Below, one piece after another: positions 1-8,433 of a stretch of DNA of 29,389 nucleotides (position 1 is its first letter; every line of letters begins with the position of its first letter). The stretch comes from Collinsella sp. (GTDB lineage: Bacteria > Actinomycetota > Coriobacteriia > Coriobacteriales > Coriobacteriaceae). The notes beneath the pieces are model-generated. The model saw only the letters and a program-made list of their open reading frames with translations, had not been told where the DNA came from and did no database searches. Location: the NCBI GenBank assembly GCA_019419645.1, contig DXZN01000020.1, positions 1-29,389 of the forward strand, read 5' to 3'. The position numbers were made by a program, and so were the translations under genes.

Positions 1-1839
1 GGCTGCCCCAAGTACGGCAAGTGCGAGCTGCAGTCTATGCATCAGTACCTGGGAGTTTCGCCTGCGCGCTGGCGCACCAAGAGCCGTCCGGTCGCCACGG
101 ACGAATCGAACCCGCTGATCACCCATATGTTCACCCGCTGCATTCGGTGCGGTCGCTGCGTGCGCGCGTGCCGCGAGCTGCGCGGCGCCGGCGTCTTGGA
201 CTACCAGCGCACCGAGGACGGCATTCGCATTGGTACGGACGGCAGCGTGAGTCTGCAAGAGGCCGGATGCCGTTTTTGCGGTGCCTGTATCGAAGTGTGT
301 CCCACGGGCTCGATCGTCGACACGCTCGATATGTTCGATGAGAACAAGTCCTATGCCGACAACGTGGTCCCCTGTCGCTCGGGCTGTCCCGCCCACGTGG
401 ATATCCCACGCTACCTGCGTCACATCCGTAACGGCGAGTACACCCGAGCCGCCGCGGTGGTGCGCGAGAAGGTCCCGTTCCCCGAGAGCCTGGGCGACAT
501 TTGCGTCCATAGCTGCCAGGATGCCTGCAAGCGCAACGAGCTCAACGGCACGCCGGTTTCGGTTTGCCGTCTTAAGCGCGCCGCGGCCGTGCGCGATGCG
601 GGCGACTGGAAGGCCAACGTGCGCCATGAGCCGCTGAGCGGCAAGAGCGTCGCCGTTGTGGGTGCCGGTCCCGCCGGCTTGACCGCCGCACTCTATTGCG
701 CCGAGAAGGGCCACAAGGTCGTGGTGTTCGAGGCCAACGAGAAGGTCGGCGGCCAGATGCGCTACGGCATTCCGGCGTATCGCCTGCCCGATGCCACGGT
801 CGATGCCGAGGTTGCGACGATTTTAGAGATTGCCCAGGGTGATGACGCCGAGCCGCGCATTGAGCTGCGCTGTGGCGAGCGAATCGCCGAGCCCCAGGCG
901 CTTTTGGAGCAGGGCTTCGATGCCGCGCTGGTTGCGGTGGGCACGCATGACGGAACGGTGCTTCCCATGCCCGGCCACGACCTCGAAGGCGTGCTGCGTA
1001 ACACCGATTTTCTGAAGGCCGCCCGTATGGGCAGCGCCCCGGACCTGACGGGCAAGCGCGTCGTGGTGCTTGGCGGCGGCAACGTGGCGTACGACTGCGC
1101 CCGCACTGCCGTGCGTCTGGGTGCCGCCTCGGTCGATGTCGCCTGCCTTGAGGCCCAAGACGCGATGACCTCGACGCCCGAGGAGCGTGCCGAGGCCGCC
1201 GAGGAAGGCGTGGTCCTGCACGATGCCTATGCCTTTACCAGCATTAACGAGACCGAGGACGGTTCGGGCAAGGTCGGTTCCATGACGATCCACAAGATCG
1301 AGCGGTTCTACTTTGACGAGAACCACCGCGCCGTCACCGAACTGCTCGACGGCGGCGAGAAGACCATCGATGCCGACTGCGTGATCTTTGCCGTGGGTCA
1401 AAAGCCCGAGGGCACGGCCCAGATGGGCCTTGAGCTTACGCACGGCCCGTATATCGTGGCCGATACCGAAGGCAAGACGAGCGTTGAAGGCATCTGGTCG
1501 GCGGGCGACTGCGTGACGGGTACCAAATCGGTGATCGCGGCAATCGCTGCAGGTCGCACGTGCGCCTCGGCCATCGACCGCGCTTTGGGTGGCGATGGCA
1601 ACATCGACGAGGAGCTGACCGAGCATGATGCTCCCGAGCAGTGGATTGGCCGCGTCCCCGAGGGCTTCTACGACGATGCCGTGCAGCCCGAGTTTGTCGA
1701 TGCCCAGACGCGTAAGGATAACTTCGATACGTTTGAGTGCCCCTATACCGACCATGAGGCTACGTGCGAGGCGAGCCGCTGCTTGCAGTGCGATTTGCGC
1801 CTAACGATCAGTACGCCGCGCCTGTGGAACGAATACTAG
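1..1839 (+). CDS. NuoG-N-terminus/GltD-type NAD(P)H-dependent FAD iron-sulfur oxidoreductase (5' partial)
   Basis: The reading frame is open from base 1, so the start lies outside the window; 612 residues are visible. It begins inside the Cys-rich segment of a NuoG/HndD-like N-terminus (C-x5-C then ELQ). Two 4Fe-4S ferredoxin motifs follow (CIRCGRCVRAC and CRFCGACIEVCP). Next comes a GltD-type N-terminal iron-sulfur helical domain with CRSGCPAHVDIP and CVHSCQDACKR. An FAD-binding motif VVGAGPAGLTAA lies near visible residue 218, and an NAD(P) motif VVLGGGNVAYDCA near residue 350. The C-terminus has a SRCLQCD motif. The family moves electrons between NAD(P)H and iron-sulfur or ferredoxin partners in the cytoplasm. 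Its neighbour is a NuoF-like protein 17 bases downstream, so the two probably form one complex, perhaps with a formate dehydrogenase or hydrogenase subunit upstream. That partner is inferred. Domain assignment is firm; the substrate is not. Confidence 0.85.
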   Translation, partial: GCPKYGKCELQSMHQYLGVSPARWRTKSRPVATDESNPLITHMFTRCIRCGRCVRACRELRGAGVLDYQRTEDGIRIGTDGSVSLQEAGCRFCGACIEVCPTGSIVDTLDMFDENKSYADNVVPCRSGCPAHVDIPRYLRHIRNGEYTRAAAVVREKVPFPESLGDICVHSCQDACKRNELNGTPVSVCRLKRAAAVRDAGDWKANVRHEPLSGKSVAVVGAGPAGLTAALYCAEKGHKVVVFEANEKVGGQMRYGIPAYRLPDATVDAEVATILEIAQGDDAEPRIELRCGERIAEPQALLEQGFDAALVAVGTHDGTVLPMPGHDLEGVLRNTDFLKAARMGSAPDLTGKRVVVLGGGNVAYDCARTAVRLGAASVDVACLEAQDAMTSTPEERAEAAEEGVVLHDAYAFTSINETEDGSGKVGSMTIHKIERFYFDENHRAVTELLDGGEKTIDADCVIFAVGQKPEGTAQMGLELTHGPYIVADTEGKTSVEGIWSAGDCVTGTKSVIAAIAAGRTCASAIDRALGGDGNIDEELTEHDAPEQWIGRVPEGFYDDAVQPEFVDAQTRKDNFDTFECPYTDHEATCEASRCLQCDLRLTISTPRLWNEY

Positions 1840-1856
1840 GAAAGGAGCGATAACCC

Positions 1857-2933
1857 ATGACGATCATCAACTTTATGCCTGCGCATAAGCAGGCCCCCGT
1901 CGCGCTCTGGCTCCTTAAGAAGGACGTGGCGGCCGCTGCGGAAAAAATTGCAGGGGCCGGTGCCCAGGCGGTTTTGGTACCGGCAGGCGATGAGGTCTCT
2001 GCCGCGCTCGCGGATGCGTTGGGCGAGTCCTGCCGCGTGATCGAGTGCGACCCGAGCCTGGGCTTTGTCTATGCCAACGGTTCGGCCGCGGCCAAGATGC
2101 TCGACGGCGAAAAGCCTCTCCCATCTTGCTGCGAGGGCGATGGCGCCGACCGCTGCCTGAGCGGATCAGAGTTACTTGCCGCCGAAGGCAAGCGCTGGGT
2201 GTGGATTGACGGGGCCGAGGAGCCCGTTGAGGTCGACCGTGTCGTGAGTGCGGAATCCCTGGTTGCCGCGGCGGGCGCCGACGACGCTAAAGCGGTGGGG
2301 ATTGGCTATCCCAGCGGTCTGCTGCTGAGGCCCGATGACACCTCAAAGATTGAGCTATGCAGCGACTACGTGCGCGTCTACACCGCCAAAAACTGCATGG
2401 CAAAGGCGCTTTTGGACATTTGCACGCTCTATCGTCACGAGAGCTGCGGACGCTGTGTCTTTGGCTACGAGGGCTCGCATCAGATTGCAACGATTCTTGC
2501 CGATATCTGCCGCAAGAAGGGCAAGCCGGGTGACTTGGCGCTCCTTCGTGACCTTTGCCCCGTGATGCAGGCGCAGTGCCTGTGCGAGCAGGGTCGCGTG
2601 CTGGCGCGCACGGTGCAGTCGTTCCTCGACCTGTTCGAGGGCGAGATTATGCAGCACACCACCAAGAAGGTCTGTGCCGCCGGGGAATGCCAGGCATTCT
2701 TGACCTTCCATATCCTCGCCTCCAAATGCCAGGCATGCAACAAGTGTGTCGATTCGGACGTTTGCGAGGAGGACGCGATTCTGGGAAGGCCGCGGTTCAT
2801 CCACGTGATCGACCAAAAGGCTTGCACCCAGTGCGGTGCCTGCCTGGATATCTGCGACAACGGCGCGATCGTCACGGCTGGGGCCGTCAAGCCCAAGTGC
2901 CCGCCCAAACCCATTCCCTTTAAGCGCAAATAA
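1857..2933 (+). CDS. NuoF-like iron-sulfur protein lacking the FMN domain, with two C-terminal 4Fe-4S motifs
   Basis: 358 residues, ATG with AAAGGAGCG just upstream and only 17 bases after the previous stop, so co-transcribed. The middle and C-terminus resemble the NuoF/HndC iron-sulfur region: RHESCGRCVFGYEG (about residues 188-202), then the helical segment carrying CPVMQAQCLCEQG. A two-cluster ferredoxin tail follows (CQACNKCVDSDVC and CTQCGACLDICDNGAI). The N-terminal 180 residues do not show the glycine-rich FMN/NADH loops expected of NuoF. The N3-type cluster motif, normally C-x2-C-x2-C, here reads C-x2-C-x2-G, so one standard ligand is missing; extra cysteines further on could substitute. 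Likely an electron-wiring subunit for the upstream flavoprotein. The role is inferred, and the family relation rests on motif recognition. Confidence 0.75.
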   Translation: MTIINFMPAHKQAPVALWLLKKDVAAAAEKIAGAGAQAVLVPAGDEVSAALADALGESCRVIECDPSLGFVYANGSAAAKMLDGEKPLPSCCEGDGADRCLSGSELLAAEGKRWVWIDGAEEPVEVDRVVSAESLVAAAGADDAKAVGIGYPSGLLLRPDDTSKIELCSDYVRVYTAKNCMAKALLDICTLYRHESCGRCVFGYEGSHQIATILADICRKKGKPGDLALLRDLCPVMQAQCLCEQGRVLARTVQSFLDLFEGEIMQHTTKKVCAAGECQAFLTFHILASKCQACNKCVDSDVCEEDAILGRPRFIHVIDQKACTQCGACLDICDNGAIVTAGAVKPKCPPKPIPFKRK

Positions 2934-2940
2934 GAGCGCC

Positions 2941-2989
2941 GACCCCTTCCGTTTTGTCCCTTGTAGGCATGCGGGAGGGGCCTTTGTTT
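2941..2989 (+). terminator. probable intrinsic terminator after the NuoF-like gene
   Basis: GACCCCTTCCG (2941-2951) can pair with CGGGAGGGGCC (2972-2982) with one mismatch and one G-U pair, and TTTGTTT follows at once. The loop is about 20 bases. It lies 8 bases past the stop of the NuoF-like gene. Confidence 0.5.
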
Positions 2990-3127
2990 ATCTGCACGAG
3001 GTATTCCGCAAATACCGAGCGGGCCTTGGTTGCCTGGACGGTGCGCATGTTTTACGTCTGCCGTACGCTTTTTGCGAAGTACACACGGGCAGAATCCGTG
3101 TCCAAAATGCTCTGGAGAGGAGCGACC

Positions 3128-4120
3128 ATGTCGTTTAAAGTGATGGCGATTTGTGCCGGCAGGCACGGTGGCAACGGCGAGGCTTTGGCCAAAGAGGCCC
3201 TTTGCGCGGTGCGCGAGGCTGGCGGCGAGGTCGAGCTGATCAATTTGTTCGACTATAACATCTTGCCCTGCACCGGTTGCGAGGGCTGCACCATGCAGAT
3301 GGGAAAGATGGGCGCCGGCCTGCAAAAGGAATATCACGGCTGCGTTCTTAAAAACAAAGACGATGTAGATGCGATTATTCGCGAACTGCAGACCTGCCAG
3401 GGCGTGATCTTCTCGGTTCCGACCTACGACCTTACGCCCAGCTCGGTGTACACCCGCTTTGCCCAGCGCTTCTTGGCATACGAGCTTTCGTTCTTGCTTG
3501 CCATCGGTGCCGTAAAGGAGAATCCGCATACCGTTGCCGGCCTCATCTCCGTCGGCGGTTCCATGCACGATTGGCAGTCCCTGGCACTGGAGAGCCTGCA
3601 GGCGACTATGTTTACCATGTCGATGACTGTTGTCGATCGCTATATGGCGCAGCGCGACGGCCGCGCGGGCAATGCTTTTGTGTGGGGAGACGACGTGGAG
3701 TGGGGCGGACAGATCGCCCGCGCCCACAAGATGGGCGAGAACATCGTCAAGGCCATTCGCACGCCTGTTGACGAGCGCTGCTGGCTGGGCGATCCGGATG
3801 ACGGCGTGTGTCCCAACTGCCACAGCTCCCTGGTGTACCCCGGCGACAAGCATTGGGATGGGGTCGAGTTTCCCTGGGAGTGTGCGGTCTGCGGCGCCGG
3901 CGGCGATATCGTAACCGACGAGCGCACCGGTCGCCCCAAGCTCAAGATTGCCGAGAACGGCCTGATTCGCGACCGCAACGACGACCACGCGCGCGCCGAG
4001 CACCTCAACGAGATCAACAAGACCCGCGACGAGTTCTTCGCCCATATGGACGAAGTAAAGCCGCTCATGGAAAAGTACGCCAAGATGACGTTCCCCACGC
4101 TGGAGATTAAGCGCGACTAG
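3128..4120 (+). CDS. iron-sulfur flavoprotein / NADPH-dependent FMN reductase family protein with C-terminal zinc ribbon
   Basis: 330 residues. I chose the ATG at 3128 because GGAGAGGAG sits just upstream and the flavodoxin-like fold starts at once (MSFKVMAICAGRHGGNGE). An in-frame start further upstream (2954) would add residues unlike the family. The N-terminal 200 residues are flavodoxin-like. CTGCEGCT (about residues 48-55) plus a later Cys (HGC) resembles the compact cluster motif of iron-sulfur flavoproteins, although the fourth Cys is more distant than usual. A C-terminal ribbon has two C-x2-C pairs (CPNC and CAVC, 20 residues apart), suggesting Zn or Fe binding. The gene follows the redox pair but is separated by 194 bases and a likely terminator, so it probably has its own promoter. 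Probable cytosolic electron carrier or reductase; substrate unknown. Confidence 0.75.
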   Translation: MSFKVMAICAGRHGGNGEALAKEALCAVREAGGEVELINLFDYNILPCTGCEGCTMQMGKMGAGLQKEYHGCVLKNKDDVDAIIRELQTCQGVIFSVPTYDLTPSSVYTRFAQRFLAYELSFLLAIGAVKENPHTVAGLISVGGSMHDWQSLALESLQATMFTMSMTVVDRYMAQRDGRAGNAFVWGDDVEWGGQIARAHKMGENIVKAIRTPVDERCWLGDPDDGVCPNCHSSLVYPGDKHWDGVEFPWECAVCGAGGDIVTDERTGRPKLKIAENGLIRDRNDDHARAEHLNEINKTRDEFFAHMDEVKPLMEKYAKMTFPTLEIKRD

Positions 4121-4142
4121 TTTTGCCCAAGCCCCGCCCGGC

Positions 4143-5456
4143 CTACTTGCGGCAGTGCAGGTCGGCGCTGGTGCGGGGCTTAATCCTCGGCTCAAGAAAG
4201 CCAAGGTAGATTAGGGTGCGAATCGAGAGGTGGAACAAAAAGAGGTCCTCTCCCGATGCCAAGTCGTTACCGGTGATTTCCTTTATGCGGTTAATGCGAT
4301 AGAGCAGCGTGTTTTTGTGAAGCGACAAGATCGCGGCGGTGCGCACCGTGTTACAGCTGTGCTGCATAAAGGCAAAGAGCGTCTCGACCAGCTCGGAATC
4401 GTGCGACTGGTCATGCTTCCAAAGTGCCCAGATTGCCGGATGGCAGTAGTTTATAAGGTTGATGTGGTCGTTGCAGATGTCGAGCATTTCCATGTAGGTG
4501 TATTCGCAATAGCGATACACATGGGTGTCTTCGAGGATTTTGGTAAAGGTCGAGCCGTATCGAATGGCGGCGCGTGCCTGATTGAGGTGCGAACGCACAT
4601 CGGTTGCCTGGGAAAACTCGTTGCTGATGCCAATGAACAAATTGTTCGTGGCAGCAACGCGGGCAAGGATCGCCTCATCGTTGGCGGGTAGCTGCGTGGA
4701 GGGCGGACGGCTTACCAGCGCCACGAGCTCACCTTCGTACATGGTGATAAGGCTATGGTGCAGTAGCGGCTGCAATTGTCCTCGGATGCTCTCCGCCTCG
4801 CGCGCCTCGAGCTGGGAATCTTTTTTGAGCAGGCATACAACGTAGAGGGCGGGAAGCGGCGCAAAGCCGACGAGCTGCATTTTGCGTGTGCAGGTGATGG
4901 GGTTGGGGATTTCGTCGTCCAGGAGGCGCGAGAGAAAATATGGCCCCTGTTGCTGGCCGCCCAACGAAAGAAAGCCGCCTTTCTGCAGTTCTTGCGCGAG
5001 CAGTCGGACGAAGAACTCAAAGACCTCGCGATCGCTATCGCCAAAGGCGTGATTGCGTTCGATCATCATCGCCCGGCCCAGACACGTGCCGTGCACCTTG
5101 ATCGCATCGGTCATGGTGTTGAGGCGGAACATGTCGTTATAGCGTGTAAGCGGGCCTGTCGAGCGGGCAATCTCCTCGTCTAAGCCGCATTTGATGATGT
5201 ATCGCACGGCTTCGTCCTGCAGCATGTCACCTTCGGAGAGCTCGGCGCGGGTGATGGCTGCAAAGGGGGAGTCGTCGTCATCGTCGAGCTCAAAGCCGCC
5301 GCGGGCGGCATAGCGGTACACGGGATCGACGACGAGCACCGGGTTGTCCATAGCGGCAGAGGCCGTTTGCGTGAGGCTCTTGAGCCCCGCGTCGCTCAAG
5401 AGCGCCTCGAGCAGCGCTTGCTTTGCGGTAGACGTATCGGTGGTACTCGGTTGCAT
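4143..5456 (-). CDS. PucR/CdaR-type transcriptional regulator
   Basis: 437 residues on the minus strand, ATG at 5456 preceded by AGAAGGGA at good spacing. The C-terminal 60 residues carry the PucR-type HTH: NTVRTAAILSLHKNTLLYRI, then a second helix and a run to LIYLGFLEP. The central part (about residues 190-330) fits the GGDEF-like CdaR regulator domain, and the N-terminus (about residues 30-160) may be a sensory domain. Members activate catabolic or stress genes in response to small molecules. It is transcribed divergently from the OYE-type oxidoreductase at 5954, with a repeat array between them, so control of that gene is the simplest inference. Its 3' end converges on the flavoprotein gene with 22 bases between the stops. 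Confidence 0.85.
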   Translation of the reverse strand: MQPSTTDTSTAKQALLEALLSDAGLKSLTQTASAAMDNPVLVVDPVYRYAARGGFELDDDDDSPFAAITRAELSEGDMLQDEAVRYIIKCGLDEEIARSTGPLTRYNDMFRLNTMTDAIKVHGTCLGRAMMIERNHAFGDSDREVFEFFVRLLAQELQKGGFLSLGGQQQGPYFLSRLLDDEIPNPITCTRKMQLVGFAPLPALYVVCLLKKDSQLEAREAESIRGQLQPLLHHSLITMYEGELVALVSRPPSTQLPANDEAILARVAATNNLFIGISNEFSQATDVRSHLNQARAAIRYGSTFTKILEDTHVYRYCEYTYMEMLDICNDHINLINYCHPAIWALWKHDQSHDSELVETLFAFMQHSCNTVRTAAILSLHKNTLLYRINRIKEITGNDLASGEDLFLFHLSIRTLIYLGFLEPRIKPRTSADLHCRK

Positions 5457-5953
5457 GGGTGTCCCTTCTGCCGCGTCTTCGCCGTAGTCGACGCGTGACC
5501 AAATTATTATTGCAGGCTGTGCAGTATTAGGTTGTTTAAAAAGGTGAGTGTGGCGGTCGTTTCCTCGAACGGGGTGGCGCTGTTGTTGGAGAATGTCTCG
5601 ATCTGTAACAGGTGGGTCCGGTTTTGGTCTGTAGTTGTTACAGATTGAGATGTTTCGGCAGGACGGTCTTCGTTTGTCTAAATCTGTAACACGAGGGACG
5701 GTTTTTACTGAGTAACTGTTACAGATCTAGATCTTTCGGCAGGCTAGATTGGTTTGTCTCAATCTGTAACAGTTGCTCGGCAAAATAGGGCCTAACTGTT
5801 ACAGATTGAGACAAACCGACGCCCCGCCACACCCCATCCACCTGCCGCCACCTGCTGTCCGCCGATTTACATTGCGCCCCCGTGCCCCCATGCCATATCC
5901 TTTAGACAACTACGCGGCAACATCGCCGCCGCGCCTACAAGAGAGGAATGTCC
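5457..5953. promoter_or_regulatory. divergent intergenic region between PucR-type regulator and OYE-type gene
   Basis: A 497-base non-coding gap between divergent genes. The regulator-proximal part (5500-5545) is AT-rich and is the likely promoter zone for the minus-strand gene. The middle holds the 80-bp-period array listed separately. The 5820-5940 part is C-rich with no recognisable structure. AGAGAGG at 5940-5946 is the ribosome site for the downstream ATG at 5954. Confidence 0.6.
5595..5815. repeat. three-unit tandem array of paired ATCTGTAACA / TGTTACAGAT motifs
   Basis: ATCTGTAACA occurs at 5601, 5682 and 5762, and its inverse TGTTACAGAT at 5636, 5717 and 5797. Each motif therefore recurs with an 80-81 base period, and the two arms of each pair start 35 bases apart. 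Between units TTTCGGCAGG is repeated (5653, 5734), and GTTTGTCT(C/A)A precedes two of the left arms. The last right arm continues into TGAGACAAAC, the inverse of that flank. The layout suggests either a multi-site operator for the adjacent regulator or tandem copies of an intergenic hairpin element. Confidence 0.8.
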
Positions 5954-7984
5954 ATGACCGCACCTGCGTCCAAGCTGCTTCAACCCATTACGGTTGGCCC
6001 CCTTGAGCTCAAGAACCGCATTATGTTCCCGCCGCTTACCACCGGCTACGAGGAGCGCGACGGCTCCATCGGTGAGCGCAGCCTGGCTTTTTACGAGCGC
6101 CTGGCCCGTGGCGGCGTGAGCTACATCGTCATCGGCGACGTTGCTCCCGTCATGACCGCAAGCCCCACGCCCAAGCTGGCGACCGACGCTCAGATCCCCA
6201 CGTTTAAGGCGCTGGCCGACGCCGTCCACAAGCACGGTGCCAAGGTCGCCCTGCAGCTGTTCCACCCCGAGTACGACGTCCCCGGCGTCGGCCGCATGGT
6301 CATGGGCTCCATGGCCGCTGCGAAAGCCGCGCAGGAGGCCAAGGCCGCCGGCGACGAGGAGACCTTTGCCGCCAAGATGGCCGAGTCCAACGAGATCCGC
6401 AAGCAGGCATATGCCAAGCTGCACCACGACATGCAGCACTTTGTGAACGAGGCGAGCGTAGAGCAGCTCACCCAGATCAAGGAGGCTATCGCCGCCTCGG
6501 CCGTCCGCGCGCAGCAGGCCGGGATCGACGCCATCGAGGTCCACGGCGACCGCCTAGTGGGTTCGCTGTGCTCGGCCATCCTCAACCAGCGCACCGACGA
6601 GTACGGTGGCTCGTTCGAGAACCGCGTTCGCTACGCGCTCGAGGTCGTCGCCGCCATTAAGGAGGCCGCGCCGCAGCTGATGGTGGAGTACAAGCTCCCC
6701 GTGATCATGGAGAACCCCGACGGCACGCCGCGCGGCAAGGGCGGCCTGCAGCCCGACGAAGCCTGCGAGTTCGCCAAGCTGCTCGAGGGCGCCGGCATCG
6801 ACATGATCCAGGTCGCGCAGGCCAACCACACCGGCAACATGGGCGACACCATTCCGCCCATGGGCGCCATGCCCTACAACTGGACGCTGCCCGTGGCCGA
6901 GCGCGTCAAGGCCCTGGTCTCCGTGCCGGTGGCAACCGTCGGCCGCGTGGTCTCGGTAGAGGCCGGCGAGAAGATTCTGGAAGACGGCGCGGCCGACATC
7001 ATCGCCTACGGCCGCTCGCTCATGTGCGACCCCGACATTGCGCTGAAGGCTGCGACCGGCGAGCCCATCCGCGAGTGCCTCAACTGCAATAAGGGCTGCG
7101 TCGACGCGATTCAAAACCGCAAGTACATCTCGTGCGTGCTCAATGCCGAGAACGGTGACGAGGCGACCATCGCCATTAAACTGGGTGAGGGCGACAAGAA
7201 GATCGCCGTGGTGGGCGGCGGCATCGCCGGCCTGGAGGCCGCGCGCGTGGCGGCCAAACGCGGCTACGACGTGACCGTCTATGAGGCGAGCGATCACTTG
7301 GGCGGCCAGATTGTGCTGGCGGCCGCGCCTCCGCGCAAGGATGAGATTATGCGCTCGGTCGAGTATTACGAGAAGATTCTGCCCGGCCTGGGCGTGAAGG
7401 TTGAGCTCAACCATGCCGCTAGCCCCACGGATCTCAACGCCGCCGACGCCGCGATTGTGGCTGTGGGCGCGCACGACGTGGTCATCCCCGTTCCGGGTGC
7501 CGACTCGGACAAGGTCGTCTCGAGCTGGGACGTGCTGGCCGGCAAGGTGGAGCTCAGCGGGCGCGTCGCCGTCATTGGCGGTGGCCTGGTGGGCACCGAG
7601 ACTGCCGAATACCTGCTGCAGCACGGCTGCGAGGTGGCGATCGTCGAGATGCTCGACAAGATTGCCGCGGGCGAGTCCGAGACCATTCTGCCGCTGATTA
7701 TGAGCGACTTTGCCGAGCACAACGTGGAGCAGCACGTGAAGACCCGCCTGACCGCCATTACCGACGAGGGCGTGGAGGCCATTCGCACCACCGAGGATGG
7801 CGCCGAGGAGCCGGTGAAGATCGCCTGCGATTACGTGGTGATGGCCGTGGGCTCCAAGGCCAACGCGTTTGACCTGGACGGCGTGACGGTGCCCGTGACC
7901 TGCGTGGGCGACTGCTCGGGTGAGCGCACCGCCGATATCGCGAGCGCCATTCGCACGGCGTATCACGCGGCCAACGAGCTGTAG
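5954..7984 (+). CDS. OYE-family NADH:flavin oxidoreductase / 2,4-dienoyl-CoA reductase-type protein
   Basis: 676 residues. The ATG at 5954 is preferred to the one at 5948, because AGAGAGG ends at 5946 and gives normal spacing only to 5954. The N-terminal TIM barrel shows VGPLELKNRIMFPP and the family signature NQRTDEYGGSFENRVRY. A 4Fe-4S motif C-x2-C-x3-C-x11-C lies near residues 375-395 (CLNCNKGC ... SC). An FAD Rossmann motif VVGGGIAGLEAA lies near 417, and an NAD(P) motif VIGGGLVGTETAEYL near 540. FMN, FAD and 4Fe-4S together match FadH/BaiCD-like enoate reductases that reduce activated C=C bonds in the cytoplasm. An Ala/Glu-rich helical insertion at about residues 118-175 is atypical. The substrate cannot be read from the sequence. 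It is transcribed alone and ends at a strong terminator. Confidence 0.88.
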   Translation: MTAPASKLLQPITVGPLELKNRIMFPPLTTGYEERDGSIGERSLAFYERLARGGVSYIVIGDVAPVMTASPTPKLATDAQIPTFKALADAVHKHGAKVALQLFHPEYDVPGVGRMVMGSMAAAKAAQEAKAAGDEETFAAKMAESNEIRKQAYAKLHHDMQHFVNEASVEQLTQIKEAIAASAVRAQQAGIDAIEVHGDRLVGSLCSAILNQRTDEYGGSFENRVRYALEVVAAIKEAAPQLMVEYKLPVIMENPDGTPRGKGGLQPDEACEFAKLLEGAGIDMIQVAQANHTGNMGDTIPPMGAMPYNWTLPVAERVKALVSVPVATVGRVVSVEAGEKILEDGAADIIAYGRSLMCDPDIALKAATGEPIRECLNCNKGCVDAIQNRKYISCVLNAENGDEATIAIKLGEGDKKIAVVGGGIAGLEAARVAAKRGYDVTVYEASDHLGGQIVLAAAPPRKDEIMRSVEYYEKILPGLGVKVELNHAASPTDLNAADAAIVAVGAHDVVIPVPGADSDKVVSSWDVLAGKVELSGRVAVIGGGLVGTETAEYLLQHGCEVAIVEMLDKIAAGESETILPLIMSDFAEHNVEQHVKTRLTAITDEGVEAIRTTEDGAEEPVKIACDYVVMAVGSKANAFDLDGVTVPVTCVGDCSGERTADIASAIRTAYHAANEL

Positions 7985-8059
7985 TTGAACATCGCGGCCA
8001 GGCGGGACGGTAGCACGGATCCGTTTCGCCCGGCTGTGTCCCGTCGGGTGTCAACCGGT

Positions 8060-8100
8060 GCGGGGCCTGCAAGCGCAGCAGGCCCCGCCCTTTTTGTTTT
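8060..8100 (+). terminator. strong intrinsic terminator after the OYE-type gene
   Basis: GCGGGGCCTGC (8060-8070) and GCAGGCCCCGC (8078-8088) form a perfect 11-bp stem with a 7-base loop, followed by CCTTTTTGTTTT. Confidence 0.93.
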
Positions 8101-8433
8101 GCTCCGGTGGATGGCAATGCGCGGTAATCATGAGGAGTAAGGACGTCTACTGCCTTGCTGATTACTCAAAATTATTGGGGGAGGGGTTAATAACTATATC
8201 CTCTATGTCAAAGGACATAAAGAGATGCCAATTTTGTTGACAAGCGAATGACGATTAGCTGCGAGTCAGCTACCAGCGTAAATAATCGATAAAGAAATGT
8301 CGTAAATTGGTGCCAAATGCCCAGATAACACCGCGTCTATTTTAATTAACTGCTTTGAGCAAACAGTAAAATGCTACTATCTAACTTGCACGTAAGAAAG
8401 CAGATTAACGGTTAAGGCTAAGAAGTGGCAGGT
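8101..8433. promoter_or_regulatory. AT-rich leader region of the orphan HTH gene
   Basis: About 330 bases distinctly richer in A/T than the surroundings. It holds an inverted repeat TATGTC-aaag-GACATA (8204-8219), a likely operator. A possible sigma-70 promoter has TTGAGC (8355-8360) 17 bases before TATCTA (8378-8383). The base composition may reflect horizontal acquisition or a regulatory role. No gene is visible. Confidence 0.45.

Noticed and set aside
4129..4181. Terminator between the convergent flavoprotein and regulator genes
   Set aside because: AAGCCCCGC and GCGGGGCTT can pair, but the loop is 35 bases, the right arm lies inside the regulator coding end and no T-run follows in either direction.
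2480..4204. Long minus-strand open frame opposite the NuoF-like and flavoprotein genes
   Set aside because: It spans two well-supported plus-strand genes and their intergenic region, and gives no known motif. Similar shadows lie opposite 5954-7984, 9117-14406 and 26056-28050.
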